A stretch of DNA of 49,219 bases from Bacillota bacterium (GTDB lineage: Bacteria > Bacillota > Clostridia > Tissierellales > Sedimentibacteraceae). Below the pieces are notes generated by a model, which made no database searches, was not told where the DNA came from, and worked only from the letters and a program-made list of their open reading frames with translations. The position numbers and the translations under genes were made by a program. Where the stretch lies: assembly GCA_023416855.1 (NCBI GenBank), contig JAEZGU010000252.1, forward strand, positions 1 through 49,219, in the 5' to 3' direction. Shown here in pieces: positions 1 through 7,376 of the stretch (its first letter is position 1; each line of letters begins with the position of its first letter).

Positions 1-272
1 GTGTAGGACCGGCACTATCCTCTGTCTTAATATTAGCTTCAAATGCAGATAATATTTTATCAGGAAACGCTTTAGTTTTAGTATATACACTTGGTTTTAT
101 AATACCATTTATAATTTTAGGTTTATTTACAACAGAAGCATTAAACTTTTTTAAAGAAAAAAGAAACTTAGTTAAATACACTATTAAAGCAGGCGGAATT
201 ATATTAATTATAATAGGTATTATGACCTATACAGGAACTTTTACTACAATTAGCAGATATTTAGCGTTTTAA
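1..272 (+). CDS. ccdA: CcdA/DsbD-family membrane thiol-electron transporter, C-terminal part (partial)
   Basis: The frame is open from the window edge to TAA at 270-272, leaving 89 complete codons. The fragment begins with a GPALSSVL segment, which matches the conserved proline-containing motif of the second three-helix repeat of CcdA/DsbD transmembrane proteins. Two further hydrophobic helices follow, separated by a short basic loop (KEKRNLVK). The family carries electrons across the membrane from cytoplasmic thioredoxin to extracytoplasmic thiol proteins. The downstream genes (HxlR regulator, thioredoxin reductase homologue, thioredoxin) fit that role, since they could supply its reductant. 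The N-terminal half with its catalytic cysteine lies outside the window. Confidence 0.75.
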   Translation, partial: VGPALSSVLILASNADNILSGNALVLVYTLGFIIPFIILGLFTTEALNFFKEKRNLVKYTIKAGGIILIIIGIMTYTGTFTTISRYLAF

Positions 273-315
273 TCCTCAGTGTTGTTCCGCATATACCGTT
301 AGAAGGAGTGAAAAT

Positions 316-753
316 GTGAGAAAAGTACAATATAACTTACAATGCAATATAGCTCAGACACTAAATATTATAGGAGATAAATGGTCATTATTAATTCTTC
401 ATCGCCTGTTCATTGGATATGAAACATATATGGAAATACTTGAAGGATTAGAAGGAATACCAACAAATTTATTGTCAGAGCGTTTAAAAACATTAGAATA
501 TGATGGATTGGTTATCAAAGAACTATACCAAGACCATCCTCCAAGGTATAAATACATTCTTACAGAAAAAGGTATGGATTTGGTGGATGTATTTAATAGC
601 TTAGTGTTATGGGGCGAAAAACACTTAAATAAATGCCATAAAAAATTAGTTCATAATAAATGTAATCACACTATTGAATTAAAATACCATTGTCCCGAAT
701 GCAGTATATATGTTGACAGCTATGAACTAATAGTAATTGATCCAAAAGAGTGA
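316..753 (+). CDS. HxlR-family winged-helix transcriptional regulator
   Basis: This 145-aa protein has the HxlR winged-helix fold: a Cys10 near the N-terminus, the recognition region around GDKWSLLILHRL (residues 20-31), the helix NLLSERLKTLE (51-61) and the wing (PPRYKYILTEKG, 75-86). The start is GTG at 316 with AGAAGGAG about 8 bases upstream; the ATG at 314 is out of frame and meets TGA at once. The C-terminal tail holds Cys107, Cys116 and a CPEC pair (126/129), an arrangement common in long HxlR proteins that may bind zinc or sense redox state. HxlR members include thiol-based redox and electrophile sensors. Position between ccdA and the thioredoxin genes suggests local control of thiol redox, which is an inference. 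Confidence 0.88.
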   Translation: MRKVQYNLQCNIAQTLNIIGDKWSLLILHRLFIGYETYMEILEGLEGIPTNLLSERLKTLEYDGLVIKELYQDHPPRYKYILTEKGMDLVDVFNSLVLWGEKHLNKCHKKLVHNKCNHTIELKYHCPECSIYVDSYELIVIDPKE

Positions 754-760
754 GGTTAAT

Positions 761-1621
761 ATGGAAGATATAATTGATATTATTATAGTCGGTGCAGGAC
801 CGGCAGGCTTATCAGCAGCAGTAAACGCTGTAAACAGAGGAAAAACAGTCCGCATTTATTCAAATAAAGAAAATTATTTATCTAAAGCCGAAAGAGTAGA
901 TAACCATTTAGGATTCTATAATATGAGCGGTAAAGAAATTATGGATAAATTTAAGGCGCACGCAAAAGCTATGAACATAAAAATTGAAGAAGGAAAGGTT
1001 GTTAATATACTTCCTTTGGAAAATAGCTTCATGGTAAATATCAACGGTGAAATAGTGGAATCTAAAAAAGTTATACTATCTATGGGAGTTTCGAAAGTAA
1101 AAGAAATACCCGGTGAAAGTAAGCTGTTGGGAAATGGTGTAAGCTATTGTGCGACCTGCGATGGAATGCTTTATAGAAATAAAAATGCAGTAGTTTGGGA
1201 CCAATCAAACGATGCATTAGAAGAAGCAAATTATTTAAACAGTATAGGTGTTAATATAACCTATATTTCTTCTAAACCTCGTTCGGAGCATTTAGATGAA
1301 AACATTAAGTACATTAATGGTACAATATCTGAAATATTAGGAGAGTATTCAGTAGAAGCAGTTTTAGCAAATAACGAAAAAATAAATGCAGATGCTGTTT
1401 TTATGCTAAGGGATGCCGTTGCGCCAACAGCTTTAATAGATGGCTTAGAAATAGAAAACAACTTTATTAAAGTGAACAGCAATATGGAGACAAATATTTA
1501 TGGAGTTTATGCAGCCGGAGATATAGTTGGAAAACCCCTACAGCTTTCAAAGGCAGTCAGCGAAGGATTAATAGCTGCTCAACACGCAGCAATTCAAATA
1601 GATAGTGCAGCAAAAAAATAA
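761..1621 (+). CDS. Thioredoxin reductase-like flavoprotein lacking NADPH-binding motifs (ferredoxin-dependent type likely)
   Basis: This 286-aa flavoprotein has the FAD-binding GAGPAG (residues 11-16), the redox-active CATC (130-133) and the C-terminal FAD motif YAAGDI (250-255), as in low-molecular-weight thioredoxin reductases. The segment that should hold the NADPH motif GxGxxA reads VVWDQSNDALEEA (144-156), without the glycines. The usual HRR(x)nR segment is replaced by YISSKPRSE (168-176). The protein is also shorter than the usual ~310 aa. Loss of both motifs is the mark of the pyridine-nucleotide-independent, ferredoxin-linked reductases (FFTR) described in clostridia, so ferredoxin is the likely donor. 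ATG at 761 is preferred over TTG at 737 because GTGAGG lies 5 bases before it. trxA follows 27 bp downstream. Confidence 0.85.
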   Translation: MEDIIDIIIVGAGPAGLSAAVNAVNRGKTVRIYSNKENYLSKAERVDNHLGFYNMSGKEIMDKFKAHAKAMNIKIEEGKVVNILPLENSFMVNINGEIVESKKVILSMGVSKVKEIPGESKLLGNGVSYCATCDGMLYRNKNAVVWDQSNDALEEANYLNSIGVNITYISSKPRSEHLDENIKYINGTISEILGEYSVEAVLANNEKINADAVFMLRDAVAPTALIDGLEIENNFIKVNSNMETNIYGVYAAGDIVGKPLQLSKAVSEGLIAAQHAAIQIDSAAKK

Positions 1622-1648
1622 AATTATTTATCATAAAGGAGAATTATT

Positions 1649-1978
1649 ATGTCAGAAAAAATAAAATATGTAAACAGCACAAAGGAATTTGATGAATTGA
1701 TATCAAAGGAAAAATATGTTTTAGTTGATTTTTGGGCTACATGGTGTGCTCCATGCAGAATGATAGCACCTATTATAGAAAAGTTAGCAGAGCAGTATGA
1801 CGGTAAAATAACTGTTGCTAAAGTAGATGTTGATCAACAACAAGAATTATCTATAAGATACGGCATTCAAAGTATACCAACTGTAATTTTATACAAAAAT
1901 GGTAAGATTGAAGCAAAAGAAATTGGTGTTAAACCGTTAAATTCGTTTACAAAAATGTTAGATAGCCATATAGCATAG
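1649..1978 (+). CDS. trxA: Thioredoxin
   Basis: A 109-aa classical thioredoxin with the active site WCAPCR (about residues 32-37), preceded by VDFWATW and followed by the cis-proline segment SIPT (about 75-78). It is the cytoplasmic dithiol carrier that the preceding flavoprotein should reduce and that can feed CcdA-type membrane transporters. ATG at 1649 has AAGGAG (1637-1642) in front of it. It is the last gene of the ccdA-hxlR-reductase-trxA cluster and is followed at once by a hairpin terminator. Confidence 0.96.
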   Translation: MSEKIKYVNSTKEFDELISKEKYVLVDFWATWCAPCRMIAPIIEKLAEQYDGKITVAKVDVDQQQELSIRYGIQSIPTVILYKNGKIEAKEIGVKPLNSFTKMLDSHIA

Positions 1979-1985
1979 GTTACTT

Positions 1986-2014
1986 GGGACGGTTAGCCGT
2001 CCCATTCGCTTTTT
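1986..2014 (+). terminator. Intrinsic terminator after trxA, overlapping the end of the convergent acetyltransferase gene
   Basis: A perfect 7-bp stem GGGACGG (1986-1992) / CCGTCCC (1997-2003) with loop TTAG is followed by a short T-run (2010-2014). The hairpin includes the stop codon of the convergent gene on the minus strand, so it may end both transcripts. The T-tract is modest. Confidence 0.6.
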
Positions 2015-2535
2015 AAAATACCATATAATAACAAATCATATCTTTTATTATTTCTTACAACAAACTCTCTGTATACTCCTTCTTTTATAAACCCTGCCTT
2101 CTCATACAATGAGATAGCAGCAGAATTAAATTCCAATACATTTAGCTGTATCCTATAAAAATCCAATTCATTAAAACCATATTCGAGTAATATATTTAGT
2201 GCTTCTTTACCGTACCCATTACCTCTAACGTCTTTATTCCCAATACCAATAAATAATGTAGCAACTTTATTTTCTTTAATGATATCATCAAAACCTGCAA
2301 TACCGATTATTTGATTAGTATCATTAAGCCTAATAGCAAAAACACATGATTCTTCATTTTTTTCATAATCATTAAATGTTATATCCACTTCCTCTTTTTT
2401 TTGTGGAATAGGTGGCATATAATCATAATACTTTAAAAATTCAATATCACTAAACCATTCATAAATATATTGCATATCATTTTTTTCTATTTTACTTAAA
2501 AACACCTTTGATGATTTTGTTTTATTAGATTTCAT
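1993..2535 (-). CDS. GNAT-family N-acetyltransferase (RimJ/RimL-like)
   Basis: A 180-aa GNAT acetyltransferase. The acetyl-CoA-binding motif A is visible as VRGNGYGKEALNILLEYGF (about residues 106-124). The region NFDFYRIQLNVLE-like strand and the C-terminal NSAAISLYEKAGF (about 140-152) are typical of the RimJ/RimL subgroup, which acetylates protein N-termini or small amines. No substrate can be deduced. It converges on trxA; the two stops share a terminator hairpin. Its ATG (2533-2535) follows an AGGAAAA ribosome-binding site. Confidence 0.85.
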   Translation of the reverse strand: MKSNKTKSSKVFLSKIEKNDMQYIYEWFSDIEFLKYYDYMPPIPQKKEEVDITFNDYEKNEESCVFAIRLNDTNQIIGIAGFDDIIKENKVATLFIGIGNKDVRGNGYGKEALNILLEYGFNELDFYRIQLNVLEFNSAAISLYEKAGFIKEGVYREFVVRNNKRYDLLLYGILKSEWDG

Positions 2536-2590
2536 TGTATTTTCCTTTTAACAAATTAATTTCTTTTTATAATTAATTAACTTATTGTCA

Positions 2591-2616
2591 AAAAATCCGG
2601 AAACTAAGTCTCCGGA
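2591..2616 (-). terminator. Intrinsic terminator after the glyoxalase-family gene
   Basis: Read on the minus strand, a stem built on TCCGGAGA / TTTCCGGA (2616 to 2596) is followed directly by six Ts (2595 downwards). It lies about 13 bp after the stop of the VOC-family gene and upstream of the acetyltransferase gene, separating the two. Confidence 0.65.
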
Positions 2617-2628
2617 AATTATTAATCA

Positions 2629-2997
2629 CTATTTTTTTCTTATAATTTCTATCCAATAACCGTCAGGATCTATGATGAAATATATACCCATTGTTTCATT
2701 GACATATTCTACTACACCCATTTCTTGATGCTTTTTGAATGCTTCTTCATAATTATCTGTCTGCATTGCTAAGTGGTATTCTTGTTCTCCTAAATCATAA
2801 GCATCTACCCTGTCTTTCATATAAGTAAGCTCTAATGTAAAATTAGTTTCACCATCTCCTAAGAACACTAATGTATAGCTGCCATCTGCTGCTTCTTTTC
2901 TCCTTACTTCAGATAAACCAAGTGCTTCTTTATAGAAATTTAAGCTTTTTTGTAAATTTAGTACATTAAAATTAAAGTGATTAAATGTAAATTTCAT
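2629..2997 (-). CDS. gloA: Glyoxalase I-like VOC-family protein (probable lactoylglutathione lyase)
   Basis: A 122-aa vicinal-oxygen-chelate protein with two beta-alpha-beta-beta-beta modules. The four candidate metal ligands sit where glyoxalase I has them: His near the N-terminus in FNHFNFNV, Glu in FTLELTY (about residue 56), His in EYHLAMQ (about 74), and Glu in DGYWIEII near the C-terminus. FYKEALGL and FIIDPDGYWIE are classic family segments. It may detoxify methylglyoxal-thiol adducts, though many VOC proteins of this size have other substrates. It is transcribed away from the UPF0182 gene and has a terminator behind it. Confidence 0.8.
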   Translation of the reverse strand: MKFTFNHFNFNVLNLQKSLNFYKEALGLSEVRRKEAADGSYTLVFLGDGETNFTLELTYMKDRVDAYDLGEQEYHLAMQTDNYEEAFKKHQEMGVVEYVNETMGIYFIIDPDGYWIEIIRKK

Positions 2998-3008
2998 ATA
3001 CTTGCCTC

Positions 3009-3040
3009 CTTTTTTAATAAACCCGGAGAATTGTATCTCC
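3009..3040 (-). terminator. Possible weak terminator after the UPF0182 gene
   Basis: A 5-bp stem GGAGA/TCTCC (3040-3036 with 3029-3025 on the minus strand) is followed by GGGTTTATTAAAAAA. The U-tract is interrupted, so efficient termination is doubtful and the glyoxalase gene may be partly co-transcribed. Confidence 0.35.
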
Positions 3041-3044
3041 AGCC

Positions 3045-5849
3045 CTATTCAATATTAGTTTCTGAATTAATATTAGCCCCGTTAGTCAATATATTTAATT
3101 GTTCCAATATATTTTCTAACTTCTTTAAATTTTCACCATAAGCAGTCCAATCACCATTTTTAGATGCTTCATTAGCTCTATTAAATATGATATTTGCTTG
3201 ATTGATTAGTTCGTTTATATTTGTATTATCATATTCATTATCTTGTGATGGCGTAGGTTTTTCAGGTTGCTTGTTTACTCCAAATATTCTTTCAATTGCC
3301 ATATTTAAAGTTGGTTCCATTACAATTTGATCACCATATGACAATACTACCATTTTCATTTCAGGGAAGTTGCTTTCTGTGTCAGATTTTAAATAAATTG
3401 GTTCAATATATAGCAATGAATCCTCTATAGGAACAACTAAAGTGTTTCCTCTCAAAACAGTTGATCCCACTTGGCTCCATAATGTTAATTGCGATGAAAT
3501 AACAGTATCTTGATCAATTTTTGTTTCAATCATATTTGGACCTGGTATTGTCTTTGTTTTAGGAAATTCATATAGCACTAATTCACCGTATTTATCACCA
3601 TCATTTCTCGCTACAAACAAAGATATCATATTATCTTTATTTTGAGGTGTATACTGTGTAGTTAACAAAAATTCTACATTTTTTTCTTCAGGTAACTTGA
3701 ACATTACATAACTTGAACCAACAGGTTCTTCACCATTATTCATATACTTTTCATTTGCTATATCCCAATAATCTTCTCTTCCAAAAAAAACAGTAGGATT
3801 TTCTATATGATACAATCTATACATATCTGATTGCACATCAAAATATATTTGAGAATAACGTAAATGACTTCTTAAACCTTTAGGCATTTCACTAATAGGC
3901 TTCAATAAATCCGCAAATATTTTGTTGTATACATTTATAATAGGATCTGTATCATCTACTATATAAAAGTTTGTTGAACCATCGTATGCATCTACTACAA
4001 CTTTTACAGAATTTCTCACATAGTTTACATTCCAACCATTTATTAGTTTATCTGTTGGTTGTGAATATGGGTATCTGTCACTTACAGTGAATCCTTCTAT
4101 AATCCAATATAATTTACCATCTTCTTCATTAACTACTATATATGCATCCGGATCATAATATATAAAAGGTGCTATTTCCTGAACTCTTTGTATAATATTT
4201 CTGTTTATCAATATTCTACTATTGGAATCAATATTGTTTGAAATAAGTAATCTATAGCTTCCCTTTCTTATACTGAATAAAATTCTATTCATAAAAGAAA
4301 GATTAATACCTGAATCACCTTCATACAATGTTTCCACATTATTTGAACCAGATGGATAATCAAATTCCTTTTCATCTGTATTAACTATTATGTATTCGCT
4401 TGCTCTTTCGCCAAAGTATATTTCTGGTCTATTTACTACAATATCTGTATCTGTAGTAGGTGGTATATTTTTGATTAGCATTTCTGGTTGTCCTTGAGGT
4501 GTAACCTCAGTTACCTGAGACATTGTTATACCATACCCATGTGTATATTTTAAATATTGATTAACCCAAGTTCTTGCTTGTTCATTCAATCTATTTTGAT
4601 CAAGCTCTCTTGCAGATAGGAAAACTTGTTTATAAACACCATCTATATAGTATCTATCAACGTCTACGTCATTAAATACATAATAAGGTCTTATACCTTG
4701 TAGCTGATTATAAACCTGTATTAAAGGCTCTTGATCATTGATTCTTATATTATCAATAACTTCTTGATTATTGTTTATATCATCTATTGTTAAGTTGTTA
4801 TTTGCAGGAAATTCTAATACTTTTACATCATTTAAAGCATAGGCATTTTGAGTATTCTTGATGCTATATTCCATATACTTGGTTTCCTTAGAAAGCTGGT
4901 CAGGCTCTACAACAAAATTTTCTACTAAGGCTGCTAAACCTGTTCCAACAATTGAAATTGCTATTAATGCAGCAGGAACTGTCAAAGCAAATCTCAAATT
5001 TCTTTTTCTTGCTCCTATAAAGAAAGTAAAAGCCGATACTATGCATCCGATACCAACTATCCTATAAATATTCAGTGTTATATTTATATCAGTAAACCCA
5101 GCTCCAAAAACCCTTCCAAGTTGTGAATACAACAAATCATAACTTCTGAGCAAAATTCTTATACCTAAAAATATAAATACAAAAATACCAATAAAAGATA
5201 ATTGGTTAATTATTTTTTCTGCAAATTTTTTGTTTAACATTGAGCTGAAATCAAATTGATGATGAGGTGTAAACCTCATTTCTTCGAACTGACTTGATAC
5301 GTTTTTTATACTGTCCTTAATAGATAAATATCCGTAAAAAGCTACTGTTACAACAATTAACAGGAATAATATATTTATTATATAACCTATAATTGTATTT
5401 ACCAAAGGTAGTTTAAATATATAAAAACTTATATCATTATTAAAAATAGGATCTAAACTATTGAAACTTTCACTATTGTAAAACTGCAATATTTCAAACC
5501 ACATTGAAGAAACTAAATTTATAGTAAATAGTAAACTTATAACAACTGAAATTAGTTTTATCCACAAATTTACTTTTTTGTTTTTACTATTATCCACAAT
5601 TTCAATTTCTAAGTCATATTTTTTCTTTAATTTTCTTAAGAAAGTGTATAATAAAGACCAAGTAACTACAAAAATAGGAATAGTTAAAATTACTTGTGCT
5701 TTTAATTTAGTTAAAAATGTTTCTATGTAACCAACTTCTTGAAACCATAAAAAGTCAGTGATAAAATTTACTGTACTTCCAAAAAAGTTGATAATTAGGA
5801 ATAATGCTATTATTAAACCTATTGTAAAAAACCTTCCCCTATTTCTCAT
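3045..5849 (-). CDS. UPF0182 family large membrane protein (COG1615)
   Basis: A 934-aa protein with about seven transmembrane segments in the first ~310 residues: around residues 8-30, 52-70, 95-117, 150-175, 217-235, 260-280 and 285-310. The rest is a large soluble domain expected outside the membrane. The C-terminal helix containing NGDWTAYGENLKKLENIL is characteristic of UPF0182 proteins, as is the N-terminal VNFITDFLWFQEVGY. The biochemical function of the family is unknown to me. The start is ATG at 5849 with GAGGGAGA about 5 bases upstream. It follows the sigma-factor gene by 51 bp on the same strand, so it may be co-transcribed with, or controlled by, the partner-switching module; that is an inference from position only. 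Confidence 0.9.
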   Translation of the reverse strand: MRNRGRFFTIGLIIALFLIINFFGSTVNFITDFLWFQEVGYIETFLTKLKAQVILTIPIFVVTWSLLYTFLRKLKKKYDLEIEIVDNSKNKKVNLWIKLISVVISLLFTINLVSSMWFEILQFYNSESFNSLDPIFNNDISFYIFKLPLVNTIIGYIINILFLLIVVTVAFYGYLSIKDSIKNVSSQFEEMRFTPHHQFDFSSMLNKKFAEKIINQLSFIGIFVFIFLGIRILLRSYDLLYSQLGRVFGAGFTDINITLNIYRIVGIGCIVSAFTFFIGARKRNLRFALTVPAALIAISIVGTGLAALVENFVVEPDQLSKETKYMEYSIKNTQNAYALNDVKVLEFPANNNLTIDDINNNQEVIDNIRINDQEPLIQVYNQLQGIRPYYVFNDVDVDRYYIDGVYKQVFLSARELDQNRLNEQARTWVNQYLKYTHGYGITMSQVTEVTPQGQPEMLIKNIPPTTDTDIVVNRPEIYFGERASEYIIVNTDEKEFDYPSGSNNVETLYEGDSGINLSFMNRILFSIRKGSYRLLISNNIDSNSRILINRNIIQRVQEIAPFIYYDPDAYIVVNEEDGKLYWIIEGFTVSDRYPYSQPTDKLINGWNVNYVRNSVKVVVDAYDGSTNFYIVDDTDPIINVYNKIFADLLKPISEMPKGLRSHLRYSQIYFDVQSDMYRLYHIENPTVFFGREDYWDIANEKYMNNGEEPVGSSYVMFKLPEEKNVEFLLTTQYTPQNKDNMISLFVARNDGDKYGELVLYEFPKTKTIPGPNMIETKIDQDTVISSQLTLWSQVGSTVLRGNTLVVPIEDSLLYIEPIYLKSDTESNFPEMKMVVLSYGDQIVMEPTLNMAIERIFGVNKQPEKPTPSQDNEYDNTNINELINQANIIFNRANEASKNGDWTAYGENLKKLENILEQLNILTNGANINSETNIE

Positions 5850-5900
5850 AAAATCTCCCTCACCAATAATTGATAATATATATCAACTGCTTATCTATAA

Positions 5901-6662
5901 TTATTTATTAAATTCCATTCTTAATTTTTCCAAAGATTTCTTTTCTATTCTTGATACTGTCATTTGAGAAATATTTAATTCTTTAGCTATTTCACTTTGT
6001 GTTTTACTAAAATAAAACCTTTTAATTATAATTTCTTTTTCTAACTCGTTTAATTTTTCCATTGATTTTTTTATAAAATCTTCATTCTCAATTAAAACAA
6101 AATGTTTATCATCTTGTCCCATAACATCCATTAAGGTTAGATCACTTTCATCAGCAGAATTGTCAAATTTTTCGTCTAGTGATTGAGAATTAAACATTTT
6201 ACCTGCTTCAAAAGCTTCCAAAACTTCTTCTTCTGTGCAGTCTATATACTCAGCTATTTCCTTAATAGTGGGAGCTCTGTTAAGTTCAATGCTTAATATA
6301 TTACTATAATCATTTACTTTCTTTGAAATTTCTTGGATTTTTCTTGGTACTTTAATAGACCATCCTTTATCTCTGAAATATTTTTTAATTTCACCTAAAA
6401 TGGTTGGTGTAGCAAAACTTGTAAATTCAAAGCCTTTTGTTATATCAAATCTTTCAATTGCATAAATTAAACCCATACAAGCAATTTGAAATATATCTTC
6501 ATGCTCTATACCTTTGTTGTTGTATTTACGGGAAATTATTTCTGCCATATATTTATATTTATCAAATATTTGGTTTCTTACTTCAACATCTCTTGTTTTA
6601 TGATACAACAAAAATAAATCCTGATTTTTAATTATTTTTGTATTTTGGATTGCTTCGCCCAT
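5901..6662 (-). CDS. RNA polymerase sigma factor of the SigB/SigF group
   Basis: A 253-aa group-3 sigma-70 factor. Region 2 is seen in DIFQIACMGLIYAIERFD followed by GFEFTSFATPTILGEIKKYF, the -10 recognition signature of SigB/F/G proteins. Region 3 is the IPRKIQEISKKV-like segment (here VPRKIQEI). Region 4 ends with the helix-turn-helix SEIAKELNISQMTVSRIEKK (about 223-242). The gene follows a STAS protein and an HATPase-like protein in the same order as rsbV-rsbW-sigB and spoIIAA-spoIIAB-sigF, so its activity is very likely controlled by partner switching. Whether it serves stress response or development cannot be told from sequence. The ribosome-binding site before ATG 6662 is weak (AGGCG). 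Confidence 0.9.
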   Translation of the reverse strand: MGEAIQNTKIIKNQDLFLLYHKTRDVEVRNQIFDKYKYMAEIISRKYNNKGIEHEDIFQIACMGLIYAIERFDITKGFEFTSFATPTILGEIKKYFRDKGWSIKVPRKIQEISKKVNDYSNILSIELNRAPTIKEIAEYIDCTEEEVLEAFEAGKMFNSQSLDEKFDNSADESDLTLMDVMGQDDKHFVLIENEDFIKKSMEKLNELEKEIIIKRFYFSKTQSEIAKELNISQMTVSRIEKKSLEKLRMEFNK

Positions 6663-6683
6663 ATTATCAACGCCTATTCAAAA

Positions 6684-7046
6684 TTATTTAATACTTTTTT
6701 CAAAAATAATTTTCTTATTTTTTAAATCAAAATTATAACTATCCGATAAGCTTTCAATAATCATAATGCTCATATCACTTAAGCTTTCATCAGTTATAGT
6801 TCCATCATTTAAATCTGTTACTTCAATTTTCAAATTATTGTCACTAATTTCATAACTTATGTTTAAAGGTTCATTTATATTGGCAATATTATTAATAAAA
6901 AATGTACATATTTCAGAAATTATAACTTTTATATCTTCAATTTCGTCTACATTAAAACCCTTTAAATTAGACAAAGCTGAAGATGTTAATCTAATTGTAC
7001 TCATATATTCAGATTTTTTTGGGATTTCTAAAAATATTTTATCCAT
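6684..7046 (-). CDS. Anti-sigma factor of the RsbW/SpoIIAB type with a degenerate ATP-binding site
   Basis: A 120-aa GHKL (HATPase_c) fold protein in the anti-sigma position. The N-box that should read SEAVTNxxxH reads SEICTFFINNI (about residues 46-56): the Glu is kept but the Mg-binding Asn is Phe. The D-x-G-x-G box is DLNDGT. The glycine-rich lid usually read as SGMGFTIM is LSDMSIMII, with both glycines lost and the preceding loop shortened. It may therefore bind the sigma factor without being a working kinase. SD AGGAGTGAT precedes ATG 7046, and the gap to the preceding STAS gene is 4 bp, implying translational coupling. Confidence 0.8.
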   Translation of the reverse strand: MDKIFLEIPKKSEYMSTIRLTSSALSNLKGFNVDEIEDIKVIISEICTFFINNIANINEPLNISYEISDNNLKIEVTDLNDGTITDESLSDMSIMIIESLSDSYNFDLKNKKIIFEKSIK

Positions 7047-7050
7047 TATA

Positions 7051-7365
7051 TCACTCCTGAATATTGAATATTTTATTTAATCCGGTAATATCAAACAATT
7101 TATAAATATTTGGTTTTAAATTAATAATTTTTATGTTCAAATTATTTTCTTTAAGCTTTTTATAAATACCCATTAAAATACCAAGCCCAGTGGAATCGAT
7201 ATAATCTAAACCACTACCGTTAATTAAAATATCTACTTTTTTTTCATCAATTAAATCATAAATTTTACTTTTAAATTCAGGAGAAGTATATATATCTACT
7301 TCTCCTATTGGCTGAATTTGTAGTGTGTTATCTGAAGTTACATTATACTTAATTTCTAAAGACAT
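7051..7365 (-). CDS. STAS-domain anti-anti-sigma factor (RsbV/SpoIIAA type)
   Basis: A 104-aa single STAS domain. The motif YIDSTGLGILMG (about residues 54-65) carries the serine that partner-switching kinases phosphorylate. GEVDIYTSPEFKSKI near the N-terminus is also typical. The unphosphorylated form should bind the anti-sigma protein and release the sigma factor. ATG at 7365 is chosen over GTG at 7377 because TGGAGG at 7371-7376 is the ribosome-binding site and would lie inside the longer version. That site starts one base after the gyrA TAG, so the gene is probably read from the gyrA transcript. Confidence 0.88.
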   Translation of the reverse strand: MSLEIKYNVTSDNTLQIQPIGEVDIYTSPEFKSKIYDLIDEKKVDILINGSGLDYIDSTGLGILMGIYKKLKENNLNIKIINLKPNIYKLFDITGLNKIFNIQE

Positions 7366-7376
7366 AATTACCTCCA

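Noticed and set aside
737..760. Upstream TTG start for the thioredoxin reductase homologue
   Set aside because: It would place the ribosome-binding site GTGAGG inside the gene and extend the protein before the conserved N-terminal FAD strand.
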